This document shows, one piece after another, positions 6,120 through 12,219 of a stretch of DNA of 12,738 nt. Origin of the DNA: an uncultured Erysipelotrichaceae bacterium (lineage in GTDB: Bacteria; Bacillota_I; Bacilli_A; Erysipelotrichales; Erysipelotrichaceae). Below the pieces are notes generated by a model that was given only the letters and a program-made list of their open reading frames with translations, was not told the DNA's origin and searched no databases. The translations under genes were made by a program, and so were the position numbers. Position 1 is the first letter of the stretch, and each line of letters opens with the position of its first letter. Location: the NCBI GenBank assembly GCA_902795905.1, contig CADBMY010000087.1, forward strand, positions 1 to 12,738, in the 5' to 3' direction.

Positions 6120-7769
6120 CTATCTCTCGATCACTCTGGTCAAAGCCGGCAGGATCTGACTCTTCCGTGAGAAGATCCCCTTCTGCAGATCATGCCCTAC
6201 TTCACTGCTGTCCGGGAAAGCTTCAAGACACTTGCCTTTCTTCTCTCCTGCCGCAAAGAAGACACTGCCTTCATCTGCTACGGAAGTAAATGCCGCAACG
6301 ATCAGGTCCAGATCTTTCTTTTCGACAAGACCTTCCAGAGTCCTCTGTATTTCTCTTTCCCGGCCGATCAGACTGCGTACAGAGGGCACCATGCACTGGG
6401 AGATCATGGTCCGGCATCTGCCGATCTCGTAGTACTTGATATCCTGTACGACCATCTCCCGTATGCTCTGACGCATGTTGGCGGCAGAAGCCGTGAACAG
6501 TTCCTTGCCGAACGTTTCGATATCAAGATCTGCCAGGGCAGCCAGGATATTTGCCGTATCGATATCCTTCTGCGTCGTTGTCGGTGACTGGAAGATCAGC
6601 GTATCACTGAGCACAGCCCCAAGCATCAGCCCCGCCAGTTCCCTGGGAATCGGGATATTGTTTTCACGGTACATCGTCGCAATGATCGTGGCCGTGGAAC
6701 CGACGATCTCGTTGCGGAAGGACACCGGCTGCGTTGTCGCAAAGTCATTGATCCGGTGGTGGTCCACGACCTCCAGGATCTGTGCTTTCTCGACAGCTTT
6801 CACGGATTGTGAGAACTCGTTATGATCGACCAGGATGACCTTCTTGTTCCGGTATTCCATGATGTGGGCAGGTGTAACATAACCAACAAGATGGTCATCC
6901 TCATCCACCACCGGATAACTCCTGAACCTGGTGCGGGTGATCTTCTCCCCGGCCTCCTCTGCCAATTCATCTTCCCTGAACATGACCGGCTTCCGGCTCA
7001 TCACCAGTTCGACCCGCGGTGCGAAGAAGATGTAGCGGGAAGTATTCATCGTACCATGGCCGGAGATGATGATCGGGCAGTGATGCTGCGCTGCAGTACT
7101 GATCACATCTTCTTCAATCTTTTCGCTCCAGACCGTGATGATCATGCCGGCACCCTTTTCGATCAGAGCCTTCTGGGCCTTCGGGTCATTGCCGATGATG
7201 ACGATGCGGTCCTTGATCTCGTAGTCATCGATACCGGTATCGGTCAGAGCGATGATCGAGACCTTGCCGTTCAGATGCAGTTCGGGATCGTCATAGATGA
7301 TCTTGCCGCTGACGGTGCGGGCGATCTCCTGCACACCGGTATGCCGCAATAACTCAATACCTACAGCCGTATCACCGAGCGAGAGTCTGGCCAGGTCACT
7401 GCGTGAGACAAAGCCGATGACTTTATCATTGTCATCGGTGACCGCAAAGCTCGAGCGTTCCTGCTCGTGCATGCGGGCTACGGCCTCGTATACCGTGGCG
7501 GTATACGGGATGGAGACGGGAGGATCGAGTTCGATCTCCTTTAACTGCTTGCGGGCATCTTCCAGCAGGAGCGGTTCTTCGTAGCCGAATCTCTTTAACA
7601 GGTAGGATGTCTCGTAGCTGAGTGCGCCGAGTCTGCAGGGAATCGCCTTGATACCCTGCATACGTTTGAATAATGCATAGGCTATGGCCGATACGACGGA
7701 GTCGGTATCGGGATGCCTGTGACCGGTAATATAAACAGGTTCCTGTGATATTTTTGTTTGAGTGAACAT
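6120..7769 (-). CDS. ppaC: Manganese-dependent inorganic pyrophosphatase with regulatory CBS and DRTGG domains
   Basis: Family II (DHH) pyrophosphatase of 549 residues, the length of the nucleotide-regulated CBS-PPase class. It hydrolyses PPi to two phosphates in the cytoplasm. The catalytic DHH domain is split by the regulatory insert: GHRHPDTDS at 16-24 supplies metal ligands H17/D21/D23, then CBS1 (about 75-130), DRTGG (about 150-245) and CBS2 (about 255-306). The DHH domain then resumes with VDHNE (314-318), DHH (336-338) and SDT (388-390). The DHHA2 domain ends with the substrate-binding motif SRKSQ (534-538), where the family usually has SRKKQ. In studied members AMP/ADP inhibit and ATP or diadenosine polyphosphates activate through the CBS pair; that is family knowledge. 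The ATG at 7769 has AGAGGA upstream and its own promoter; the 82-residue gene follows. Confidence 0.95.
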   Translation of the reverse strand: MFTQTKISQEPVYITGHRHPDTDSVVSAIAYALFKRMQGIKAIPCRLGALSYETSYLLKRFGYEEPLLLEDARKQLKEIELDPPVSIPYTATVYEAVARMHEQERSSFAVTDDNDKVIGFVSRSDLARLSLGDTAVGIELLRHTGVQEIARTVSGKIIYDDPELHLNGKVSIIALTDTGIDDYEIKDRIVIIGNDPKAQKALIEKGAGMIITVWSEKIEEDVISTAAQHHCPIIISGHGTMNTSRYIFFAPRVELVMSRKPVMFREDELAEEAGEKITRTRFRSYPVVDEDDHLVGYVTPAHIMEYRNKKVILVDHNEFSQSVKAVEKAQILEVVDHHRINDFATTQPVSFRNEIVGSTATIIATMYRENNIPIPRELAGLMLGAVLSDTLIFQSPTTTQKDIDTANILAALADLDIETFGKELFTASAANMRQSIREMVVQDIKYYEIGRCRTMISQCMVPSVRSLIGREREIQRTLEGLVEKKDLDLIVAAFTSVADEGSVFFAAGEKKGKCLEAFPDSSEVGHDLQKGIFSRKSQILPALTRVIER

Positions 7770-7790
7770 ATATGTCCTCTTTCTGAAGTC

Positions 7791-7799
7791 ATTATAACA
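7791..7799 (-). promoter_or_regulatory. Extended -10 promoter of the pyrophosphatase gene
   Basis: On the minus strand TG-T-TATAAT is a perfect -10 hexamer with the extended TGn element. Transcription would start near 7784, leaving a leader of about 15 bases that contains AGAGGA. The -35 region is poor, which extended -10 promoters tolerate. It lies between the mutT stop and the pyrophosphatase start. Confidence 0.75.
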
Positions 7800-7816
7800 G
7801 GGTTATGAGAAAGTAC

Positions 7817-8206
7817 TCATCCCAGTCGGTTACGGACAAGGTCAATGATCGTCCGGTCGGCAGGCAGCCAGTCTACGCTGTCCAGTTCTTCGCGGGTCAG
7901 CCATCTTGCGGCTTCGTGCTCCAGCAGTACCGGTGTTCCGTGAACGATCTTCGCCAGGTAACACTGCATGCTTAAGTGAAATGCAGGATAGTCATACTCG
8001 ATGCTGGTCAGGTACTCTGTGACCGTGATCTCGGCAGCCAGTTCTTCTTTGATCTCGCGTACGAGTGCTTCTTCGGGTGTTTCCCCTGCTTCGATCTTAC
8101 CGCCGGGAAACTCCCAGCCATCCTTGTATTCGCCGTATCCGCGCTGGGTAGCGAAGATCCGGCTGCCGTCGGTGATCACGGCACAGACAACATTAACAGT
8201 TTTCAT
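7817..8206 (-). CDS. mutT: MutT-type Nudix hydrolase (8-oxo-dGTP diphosphatase-like)
   Basis: Nudix hydrolase of 129 residues, the same length as E. coli MutT, which cleaves oxidised nucleoside triphosphates to monophosphate and PPi. The Nudix box runs from G36 (GGKIEAGE, then TPEEALV) to REIKEELAA at 50-58 and retains every metal-binding Glu, but has Ala where the consensus Gly usually stands near the end. KDGWEFPGGK before the box and RWLTREELDSVDWLPAD near the C-terminus are typical of the MutT/NudG group. I start it at the ATG at 8206 because MKTVNVVCAVI matches the family N-terminus; an ATG 6 codons earlier is possible, and neither has a clear ribosome site. It is followed by the pyrophosphatase gene, which has its own promoter. 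The exact substrate (8-oxo-dGTP, CTP analogues) is unknown. Confidence 0.88.
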   Translation of the reverse strand: MKTVNVVCAVITDGSRIFATQRGYGEYKDGWEFPGGKIEAGETPEEALVREIKEELAAEITVTEYLTSIEYDYPAFHLSMQCYLAKIVHGTPVLLEHEAARWLTREELDSVDWLPADRTIIDLVRNRLG

Positions 8207-8230
8207 AGGAAAAGCATAACACACATACAG

Positions 8231-8243
8231 AATAACGGTTATT
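8231..8243. promoter_or_regulatory. Palindrome in the mutT / dehydrogenase divergent region
   Basis: AATAAC-G-GTTATT, 6-bp arms around a single base, 24 bases upstream of the mutT start on one side and 84 bases from the dehydrogenase start on the other. It could be an operator for either gene. It is short and AT-rich, so chance is possible. Confidence 0.3.
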
Positions 8244-8267
8244 TATGACAAAGATAAAAAACCGGAA

Positions 8268-8297
8268 TTGTACCGTGCTGAGGAAGAATGCTACGAT
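8268..8297 (+). promoter_or_regulatory. Candidate promoter of the LDH2-family dehydrogenase gene
   Basis: TTGTAC (8268-8273), 18 bases, then TACGAT (8292-8297) preceded by TGC, giving an extended -10 element. The start would be near 8304, leaving a leader of about 24 bases with GAGGT before the ATG. The hexamers are imperfect. Confidence 0.35.
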
Positions 8298-8327
8298 GAC
8301 CTTGCATAAGTATACTGAGGTACAGCT

Positions 8328-9374
8328 ATGAAGATCGTAAGAGAATCCCTGCAGAGCAGTCTGAAGGCACTGCTGACAGCCGTCGGCGAAAGTGAAGAGA
8401 ATGCCGAAACTGCTTCCAAATACATGACGATGTGTGATGCCCGCGGGGTAACGACCCATGGCTCCTATATGATCAATCCGATCATTGACCGCAGAGAGGC
8501 AGATATGTTTGCGTTTCCGACAGCACTGAGTATTGTCAGTGACAGCGGTGCGGTGTGCGTGATCGACGGCGGTGACGGACTTGGGCAGGTGGCTGCCGAC
8601 AGGGCCTGTGATATCGCCTGTGTCAAAGCGAAGGAATACGGCATTGCGGCAGTGCTGCTGCGCAATACAAACAATGTCGGTGCTCTCGGTCCCTACGTTG
8701 AGAAACTGGCAAAGAACGGTCTCGTGGCGTTAATGTGCTGCAACGCTTCTCCGGCCATGGCACCCTGGGGCGGCAGAGAACAGTTTACGGGTACCCAGCC
8801 CTTTGCGGCCGGCATTTACACCGGTGAGGATCTCGTTTTCAGTGCCGACATGGCAACAGCCGTTGTGGCGAGAGGAAAGATCCGTCAGGCTCTGCGGGAA
8901 GGCAGAACGATTCCGGAGACCTGGGCTCTCGATGCCGAGGGCAGACCTACCACCGACCCGGCGGAAGCGATAAAAGGTATCCTGTTACCGATCGGGGGTC
9001 CCAAGGGTTCGGCAATGGCATTGACGATCGATATCATGGCCGGCATGCTGTCGGGGTCTGCCTATGCTCCGAACGTCAAGGCGATCCACTATCCGGAGGG
9101 CAAGGCCGGTGTCGGCGGATGCCTGATCGCCCTTGATATTGCCCACTTCATGGATCTTGAGGAATTCCGCGAGAAGATGCAGACGTATCTTTCTTCGGTC
9201 AGAAACATGGAAAAAGCCGAGGGTGTGTCCAGGATCTACATCCCCGGTGAGATCGAGTATGAGAAGACGCAGAACTCCTATGCGAATGGTATTGCCCTGA
9301 GTGACGCGGCTGTTGAGCAGCTGAATAAGCGGCTGACCGCTTACGGACTGCCGCTGTTAACTCCTGCAGAATAA
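8328..9374 (+). CDS. LDH2/MDH2-family NAD(P)H-dependent oxidoreductase (malate/L-lactate dehydrogenase-like)
   Basis: Enzyme of 348 residues in the PF02615 family, whose non-Rossmann fold reduces 2-oxoacids such as pyruvate, oxaloacetate, sulfopyruvate or 2,3-diketogulonate. The N-terminal DARGVTTHG (37-45) contains H44, aligned with the catalytic His described for E. coli YiaK. GGPKGSAMALTIDIMAGMLSG near 223-243 is the conserved C-terminal core segment. Two signatures deviate: NTNNVGALGPY (113-123) has Asn at 116 where most members have His (NSNHFG), and GTQP (155-158) replaces GTNP. The ATG at 8328 has GAGGT 7 bases upstream. It is monocistronic, divergent from mutT and convergent with the ferredoxin operon, with a terminator just after the stop. 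Family is firm; substrate is not, and the two changes argue against plain malate or lactate. Confidence 0.92.
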   Translation: MKIVRESLQSSLKALLTAVGESEENAETASKYMTMCDARGVTTHGSYMINPIIDRREADMFAFPTALSIVSDSGAVCVIDGGDGLGQVAADRACDIACVKAKEYGIAAVLLRNTNNVGALGPYVEKLAKNGLVALMCCNASPAMAPWGGREQFTGTQPFAAGIYTGEDLVFSADMATAVVARGKIRQALREGRTIPETWALDAEGRPTTDPAEAIKGILLPIGGPKGSAMALTIDIMAGMLSGSAYAPNVKAIHYPEGKAGVGGCLIALDIAHFMDLEEFREKMQTYLSSVRNMEKAEGVSRIYIPGEIEYEKTQNSYANGIALSDAAVEQLNKRLTAYGLPLLTPAE

Positions 9375-9386
9375 CGTATATACAGA

Positions 9387-9417
9387 AATACCGGGTGTTA
9401 TCCCGGTATTCTTTTTA
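9387..9417 (+). terminator. Intrinsic terminator after the LDH2-family dehydrogenase
   Basis: Perfect 9-bp stem AATACCGGG / CCCGGTATT with a 6-base loop, followed by CTTTTTATT. It starts 12 bases after the stop codon. On the minus strand it is followed only by TTTCTG, so it is weaker for the converging operon. Confidence 0.9.
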
Positions 9418-10047
9418 TTCCTGCGGTACGTATTTCTGCAGAAGTTTTACTGCCCGTGTGGGGTTGAAGAAGCCGCATACACAGGGTGTACCGATACGGA
9501 CAGCTCCCTGCTCCGGTGTCATTCTTCCGGCTTTGACTTTCTGTATCGTGTCTTCCACCAGAGCACGTGAGATCAGTCCGTGTCCGCACATCGTGATGAA
9601 CTTCATGACATCTTCTTCGGGGAGTCTTTCGGTGGTGCCCCAGACCTGCAGCGACAGGTTGGCCGAATGCGGATGAATGCCGAACTCCTGACACAGTTCC
9701 TCGATATCCTTACGGGGACCGGAGATCGTTGTCGATACACCGAGATCCATGGCGATCATCCGTTTCAGCATCTCCCGTATCTTTTCCTTACTGTCGAAGC
9801 AGCAGCGGATACGGGGCACTTTCGTAAAGCCCTGTTTGATCTCATCAACACTGACACCGGACAGGATCGTACCGGTCTCGTTGGAGCCTGTATTCACAGG
9901 TCCGACATCCCACATCTCATCGAGTACTCTTCTGAGCTTATCCTTGGCATCGGGGCTGTTGTTTACACCGTTTGCGATCGTGACCAGCAGCAGATACTCA
10001 TCCTTCAGTTCTTCGTATGTACCTCTTCTGTGCAGGGAGTGTGTCAT
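9415..10047 (-). CDS. Conserved-looking Cys/His-motif protein, partner of the ferredoxin-domain protein
   Basis: I cannot name a family. Of 210 residues, it begins MTHSLHRRG, has no signal peptide or membrane helix, and carries motif-like segments of the kind that bind a cofactor or metal: RCCFDS (C82, C83), FGIHPHSANLSLQVWG (122-137), ITMCGHGLIS (C154, H156) and GTPCVCGFFNPTRA (C189, C191). The middle (EKIREMLKRM...GVSTTISG) looks alpha/beta. The ATG overlaps the upstream gene's TGA as ATGA, with GGAGG 8 bases upstream, so the two proteins are translationally coupled and probably form one complex. The six cysteines next to a ferredoxin-domain partner suggest an iron-sulfur or redox function, but that is inference. 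It ends 41 bases from the LDH2-family gene, which converges on it. Confidence 0.85.
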   Translation of the reverse strand: MTHSLHRRGTYEELKDEYLLLVTIANGVNNSPDAKDKLRRVLDEMWDVGPVNTGSNETGTILSGVSVDEIKQGFTKVPRIRCCFDSKEKIREMLKRMIAMDLGVSTTISGPRKDIEELCQEFGIHPHSANLSLQVWGTTERLPEEDVMKFITMCGHGLISRALVEDTIQKVKAGRMTPEQGAVRIGTPCVCGFFNPTRAVKLLQKYVPQE

Positions 10048-10820
10048 TGTGCGTTCCTCCTCTCTCTGTCTTCTCTTTCAATTACGTAGGGTCTGCCGAT
10101 ACCGACATTGACCTTTGAATTGAAGCGGGGTTCCATCCCCATCTTTTCACAGAGTGCAAGTACAGGAAGCGTACCGTCCTCATCGTAGCAGCACACGACA
10201 TCCAGCGAGAATACGGTACCGGCGTTCTGTGCGATCTCCTTCACCTTGTTCAGGATCTCTTCACCGCGTTCAAACGGTACCGTAAATTCGATAATGGCAC
10301 TGACAAAACGTTCATCGAGGTATTCTTCCTTAAAGGTACCCTTCTCCTTATCCTTGAGCAGATCATACAGAGGATTGCTGTTTTCCAGCTGTACCCCGAG
10401 TTCCGCAAGAGCCATCGTGGCTTTCTCGATCTCTCTGACATCGGTGCCCAGTACCGGTCTGCCGAGTTCCAGACAGAAGCCCAGTTCCCCGCGGCATACA
10501 CGTCCGGTCACATCGTTCGTCTTGACTTCTTCGGTGCCTCTGCCGGGTACTCCGGTCAAAGGATGGGTGGTGGAGGGATCGCTGAAGAATCTGCGCATCT
10601 GACGGCCGACACTTCTTTCTTCCTTCGGGAGTTCATAGATCGCATCGGCAGGACACTTGACGACACGCTTGCGGATGCAGTTGCCGCACTCAAGACATCT
10701 GTCCTGATCGATACAGGCTTTGCGCTTTCCTTCGGCATTTACGGCGACAGTGATCGCGTCGGCAGGACAGTACAGTGTACATATACCGCAGCCGATACAT
10801 TTGGTCTGATCAATGATCAT
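10044..10820 (-). CDS. Ferredoxin-domain protein with a 200-residue unidentified C-terminal domain
   Basis: Protein of 258 residues. The first 60 are a two-cluster [4Fe-4S] ferredoxin domain: C8-x2-C11-x2-C14-x3-C18-Pro, then C42-x2-C45-x2-C48-x7-C56-Pro. The second motif has 7 residues before the last Cys instead of 3. After a linker, a segment VPGRGTEEVKTNDVTGRV (91-108) and C109, C116 lead into a domain I do not recognise, with C210-C211 and C224 in a second half that resembles a small alpha/beta regulatory fold. The ATG has AAGGAG 8 bases upstream. It is first in a coupled operon with the 210-residue protein and divergent from a LysR-type regulator, its likely controller. No transmembrane segment is present, so it should act in the cytoplasm as an electron carrier or the electron-transfer subunit of a reductase. 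Confidence 0.88.
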   Translation of the reverse strand: MIIDQTKCIGCGICTLYCPADAITVAVNAEGKRKACIDQDRCLECGNCIRKRVVKCPADAIYELPKEERSVGRQMRRFFSDPSTTHPLTGVPGRGTEEVKTNDVTGRVCRGELGFCLELGRPVLGTDVREIEKATMALAELGVQLENSNPLYDLLKDKEKGTFKEEYLDERFVSAIIEFTVPFERGEEILNKVKEIAQNAGTVFSLDVVCCYDEDGTLPVLALCEKMGMEPRFNSKVNVGIGRPYVIEREDRERRNAQ

Positions 10821-10844
10821 GGGTTTCTCCTTCCTGATAAAGTG

Positions 10845-10882
10845 TGATATCTAAGCACAAAGTATCAGAGAAATACCGGTAT
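10845..10882. promoter_or_regulatory. Candidate LysR-type operator sites, ferredoxin-operon side
   Basis: Two dyads lie upstream of the ferredoxin gene: TGATA-N13-TATCA (10845-10867) and the 10-bp palindrome ATACCGGTAT (10873-10882). The ATAC/GTAT type of half-site and the placement between divergent genes fit LysR-family binding regions. No convincing -35/-10 pair was seen for the operon, which is common at activator-dependent promoters. Confidence 0.4.
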
Positions 10883-10933
10883 GTATAATTCAAAAACAGT
10901 CTTCCTGTAATAAACTCCGTTTATATCTGAGTT

Positions 10934-10958
10934 CAGTATTTACTATCATGGTATACTG
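10934..10958 (+). promoter_or_regulatory. LysR gene promoter (extended -10) overlapped by an inverted repeat
   Basis: TG-G-TATACT (10949-10957) is an extended -10 element giving a start near 10964. The dyad CAGTAT-N13-ATACTG (10934-10958) lies across it, so a bound regulator would block its own promoter, the usual autorepression of LysR-type genes. Its arm spacing of 13 equals that of the TGATA-N13-TATCA dyad nearer the ferredoxin gene. Confidence 0.5.
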
Positions 10959-10991
10959 CAGATATAGAAGAACTTGATTTCGGAGAAGTAT

Positions 10992-11891
10992 ATGAAGACG
11001 GAAGACTGGCAGATCCTGGCATCCCTGTACAACACGAATAATCTTACGCAGACAGCCAAACAGCTGTATATGTCACAGCCGGCTTTGACTGCGCGTCTCA
11101 AGAGTATTGAGGAAGAGCTGGGCATGGAGATCGCTGTGCGTTCCAACCGCGGTATTCGCTTTACGCCGGAGGGGAAGTTTCTGGCCGGCAATGCGGCGGA
11201 TATCCTGAGTCATATCGACAGGATCACTGAACAGGCACAGATGATCCAGCGCCGTTCCAGCAACATGATCAATATCTGTGCAAACTCCACATTTACGAAG
11301 TATCACCTGCCGGAGATCCTGTCCCGGTACAGTGCTGAACACCCTGATACACGTTTCTATACCAGAGTAGCAGCATCTTCCGGTGTGCAGGATCTGATCA
11401 GTACCGGAGCCTGTGACTGCGGTTTCATGAACAGAGAACCTACCGTAAACCTGCCGGGCAGAAAGATCGTTACCCAGCAGGCATACCTGGTATCTTCCAC
11501 TCCTTTTACTTCTGAGAATGAACTGAAGGATATACCCCTGATCATGCATAACAAGGATATCCCTACCCAGAGGATCATCACCGGCTGGTGGAAGAGCTGC
11601 TTCGGCAGAAGACCGGAAGTGGTCATGGATGTGATGACCCTGGATACATGCCTGGAGATGGTCATGAACGGGTTCGGGTGTGCTATTGTCTTCGGAGATT
11701 TCTGGTCTCTGCAGTATCCCCGGTTATATAAAAAAGCTCTCTTCCGTAACGGAGAAGAGCCTTTCACCAGAGATACATGGTTTGTATGGTCCGAAGATAC
11801 GGTCGTATCCGAAGCTGTAGCTGACTTTGTACACTATGTCTGTACACTGGAAGATGAGTTCTTCCTGACTGTCAGAGAACCCGGTCAGTAA
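10992..11891 (+). CDS. LysR-type transcriptional regulator
   Basis: Protein of 299 residues with the standard LysR layout. The N-terminal winged HTH comprises LTQTAKQLYMSQPALTARLKS and ELGMEIAVRSNRGIRFTPEG (about 1-62), followed by a helical linker (about 63-88) and a LysR substrate-binding domain (about 89-299) starting INICANSTFTKYHLPEIL. I use the ATG at 10992, which has GGAG 6 bases upstream and puts the HTH at the usual place; an in-frame TTG six codons earlier lacks a ribosome site. It is divergent from the ferredoxin-domain operon, the classical arrangement for a LysR protein and its target. The effector is unknown. Its last 20 bases overlap the end of the converging 115-residue gene, and no terminator separates the two. 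Confidence 0.93.
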   Translation: MKTEDWQILASLYNTNNLTQTAKQLYMSQPALTARLKSIEEELGMEIAVRSNRGIRFTPEGKFLAGNAADILSHIDRITEQAQMIQRRSSNMINICANSTFTKYHLPEILSRYSAEHPDTRFYTRVAASSGVQDLISTGACDCGFMNREPTVNLPGRKIVTQQAYLVSSTPFTSENELKDIPLIMHNKDIPTQRIITGWWKSCFGRRPEVVMDVMTLDTCLEMVMNGFGCAIVFGDFWSLQYPRLYKKALFRNGEEPFTRDTWFVWSEDTVVSEAVADFVHYVCTLEDEFFLTVREPGQ

Positions 11892-12219
11892 CCAGACGCA
11901 CACAGATCTGTTTCAGCTCATCCGTAAACGGATCATGGAACTTCAGACTCTGACATCCGTTCTCCGTCAGTCTCTGTATATGCCTGTTCACAAGATCGGA
12001 GAGATCCACAGTAAAGGAACCGGGAAGTCTGCGTAAGGAACTGCAGATAACCTGTAACATGGTCTTCTCTGTATCTTCATCCGCAGATTCCGTATGCTTT
12101 ACAGCCAGCAGGATATCCTTCTCATCGCAATGTACGGTATACCCCTCATTCAGGTATGCACTCCTCAGCGTATCCATGATCAGGGTATCCGGATTCTTTA
12201 CAAGTATATACGTATTCAT
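11872..12219 (-). CDS. Uncharacterised protein, 115 residues
   Basis: I do not recognise a family. The sequence begins MNTYILVKNPDTLIMDTLRSAY and has an early helix-strand pattern. An acidic stretch ESADEDTEK at about 45-53 follows, then a second half with SLRRLPGSFTVDLSDLVNRHIQRL. It lacks a signal peptide, membrane helix and metal motif, so it is probably cytoplasmic. The ATG overlaps the TGA of the upstream gene by one base (TGATG), indicating coupled translation with the larger protein before it. Its 3' end runs 20 bases into the converging LysR gene. The coupling supports it as a real gene. Confidence 0.72.
   Translation of the reverse strand: MNTYILVKNPDTLIMDTLRSAYLNEGYTVHCDEKDILLAVKHTESADEDTEKTMLQVICSSLRRLPGSFTVDLSDLVNRHIQRLTENGCQSLKFHDPFTDELKQICVRLVTDRVL

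Noticed and set aside
7800..7823. Hairpin GGG-TT-ATGAG / CTCAT-CCC at the mutT stop as a terminator
   Set aside because: It has a two-base bulge and no T-tract on the minus strand. The pyrophosphatase promoter follows at once, so I would not call termination.
8311..8316. TATACT as the -10 of the LDH2-family gene
   Set aside because: It would start transcription after the GAGGT ribosome site, which ends only a few bases later, so the site would be lost from the message.
10974..10991. TTG start for the LysR gene
   Set aside because: There is no ribosome site before the TTG, while the ATG at 10992 has GGAG at good spacing and gives the normal LysR N-terminus.
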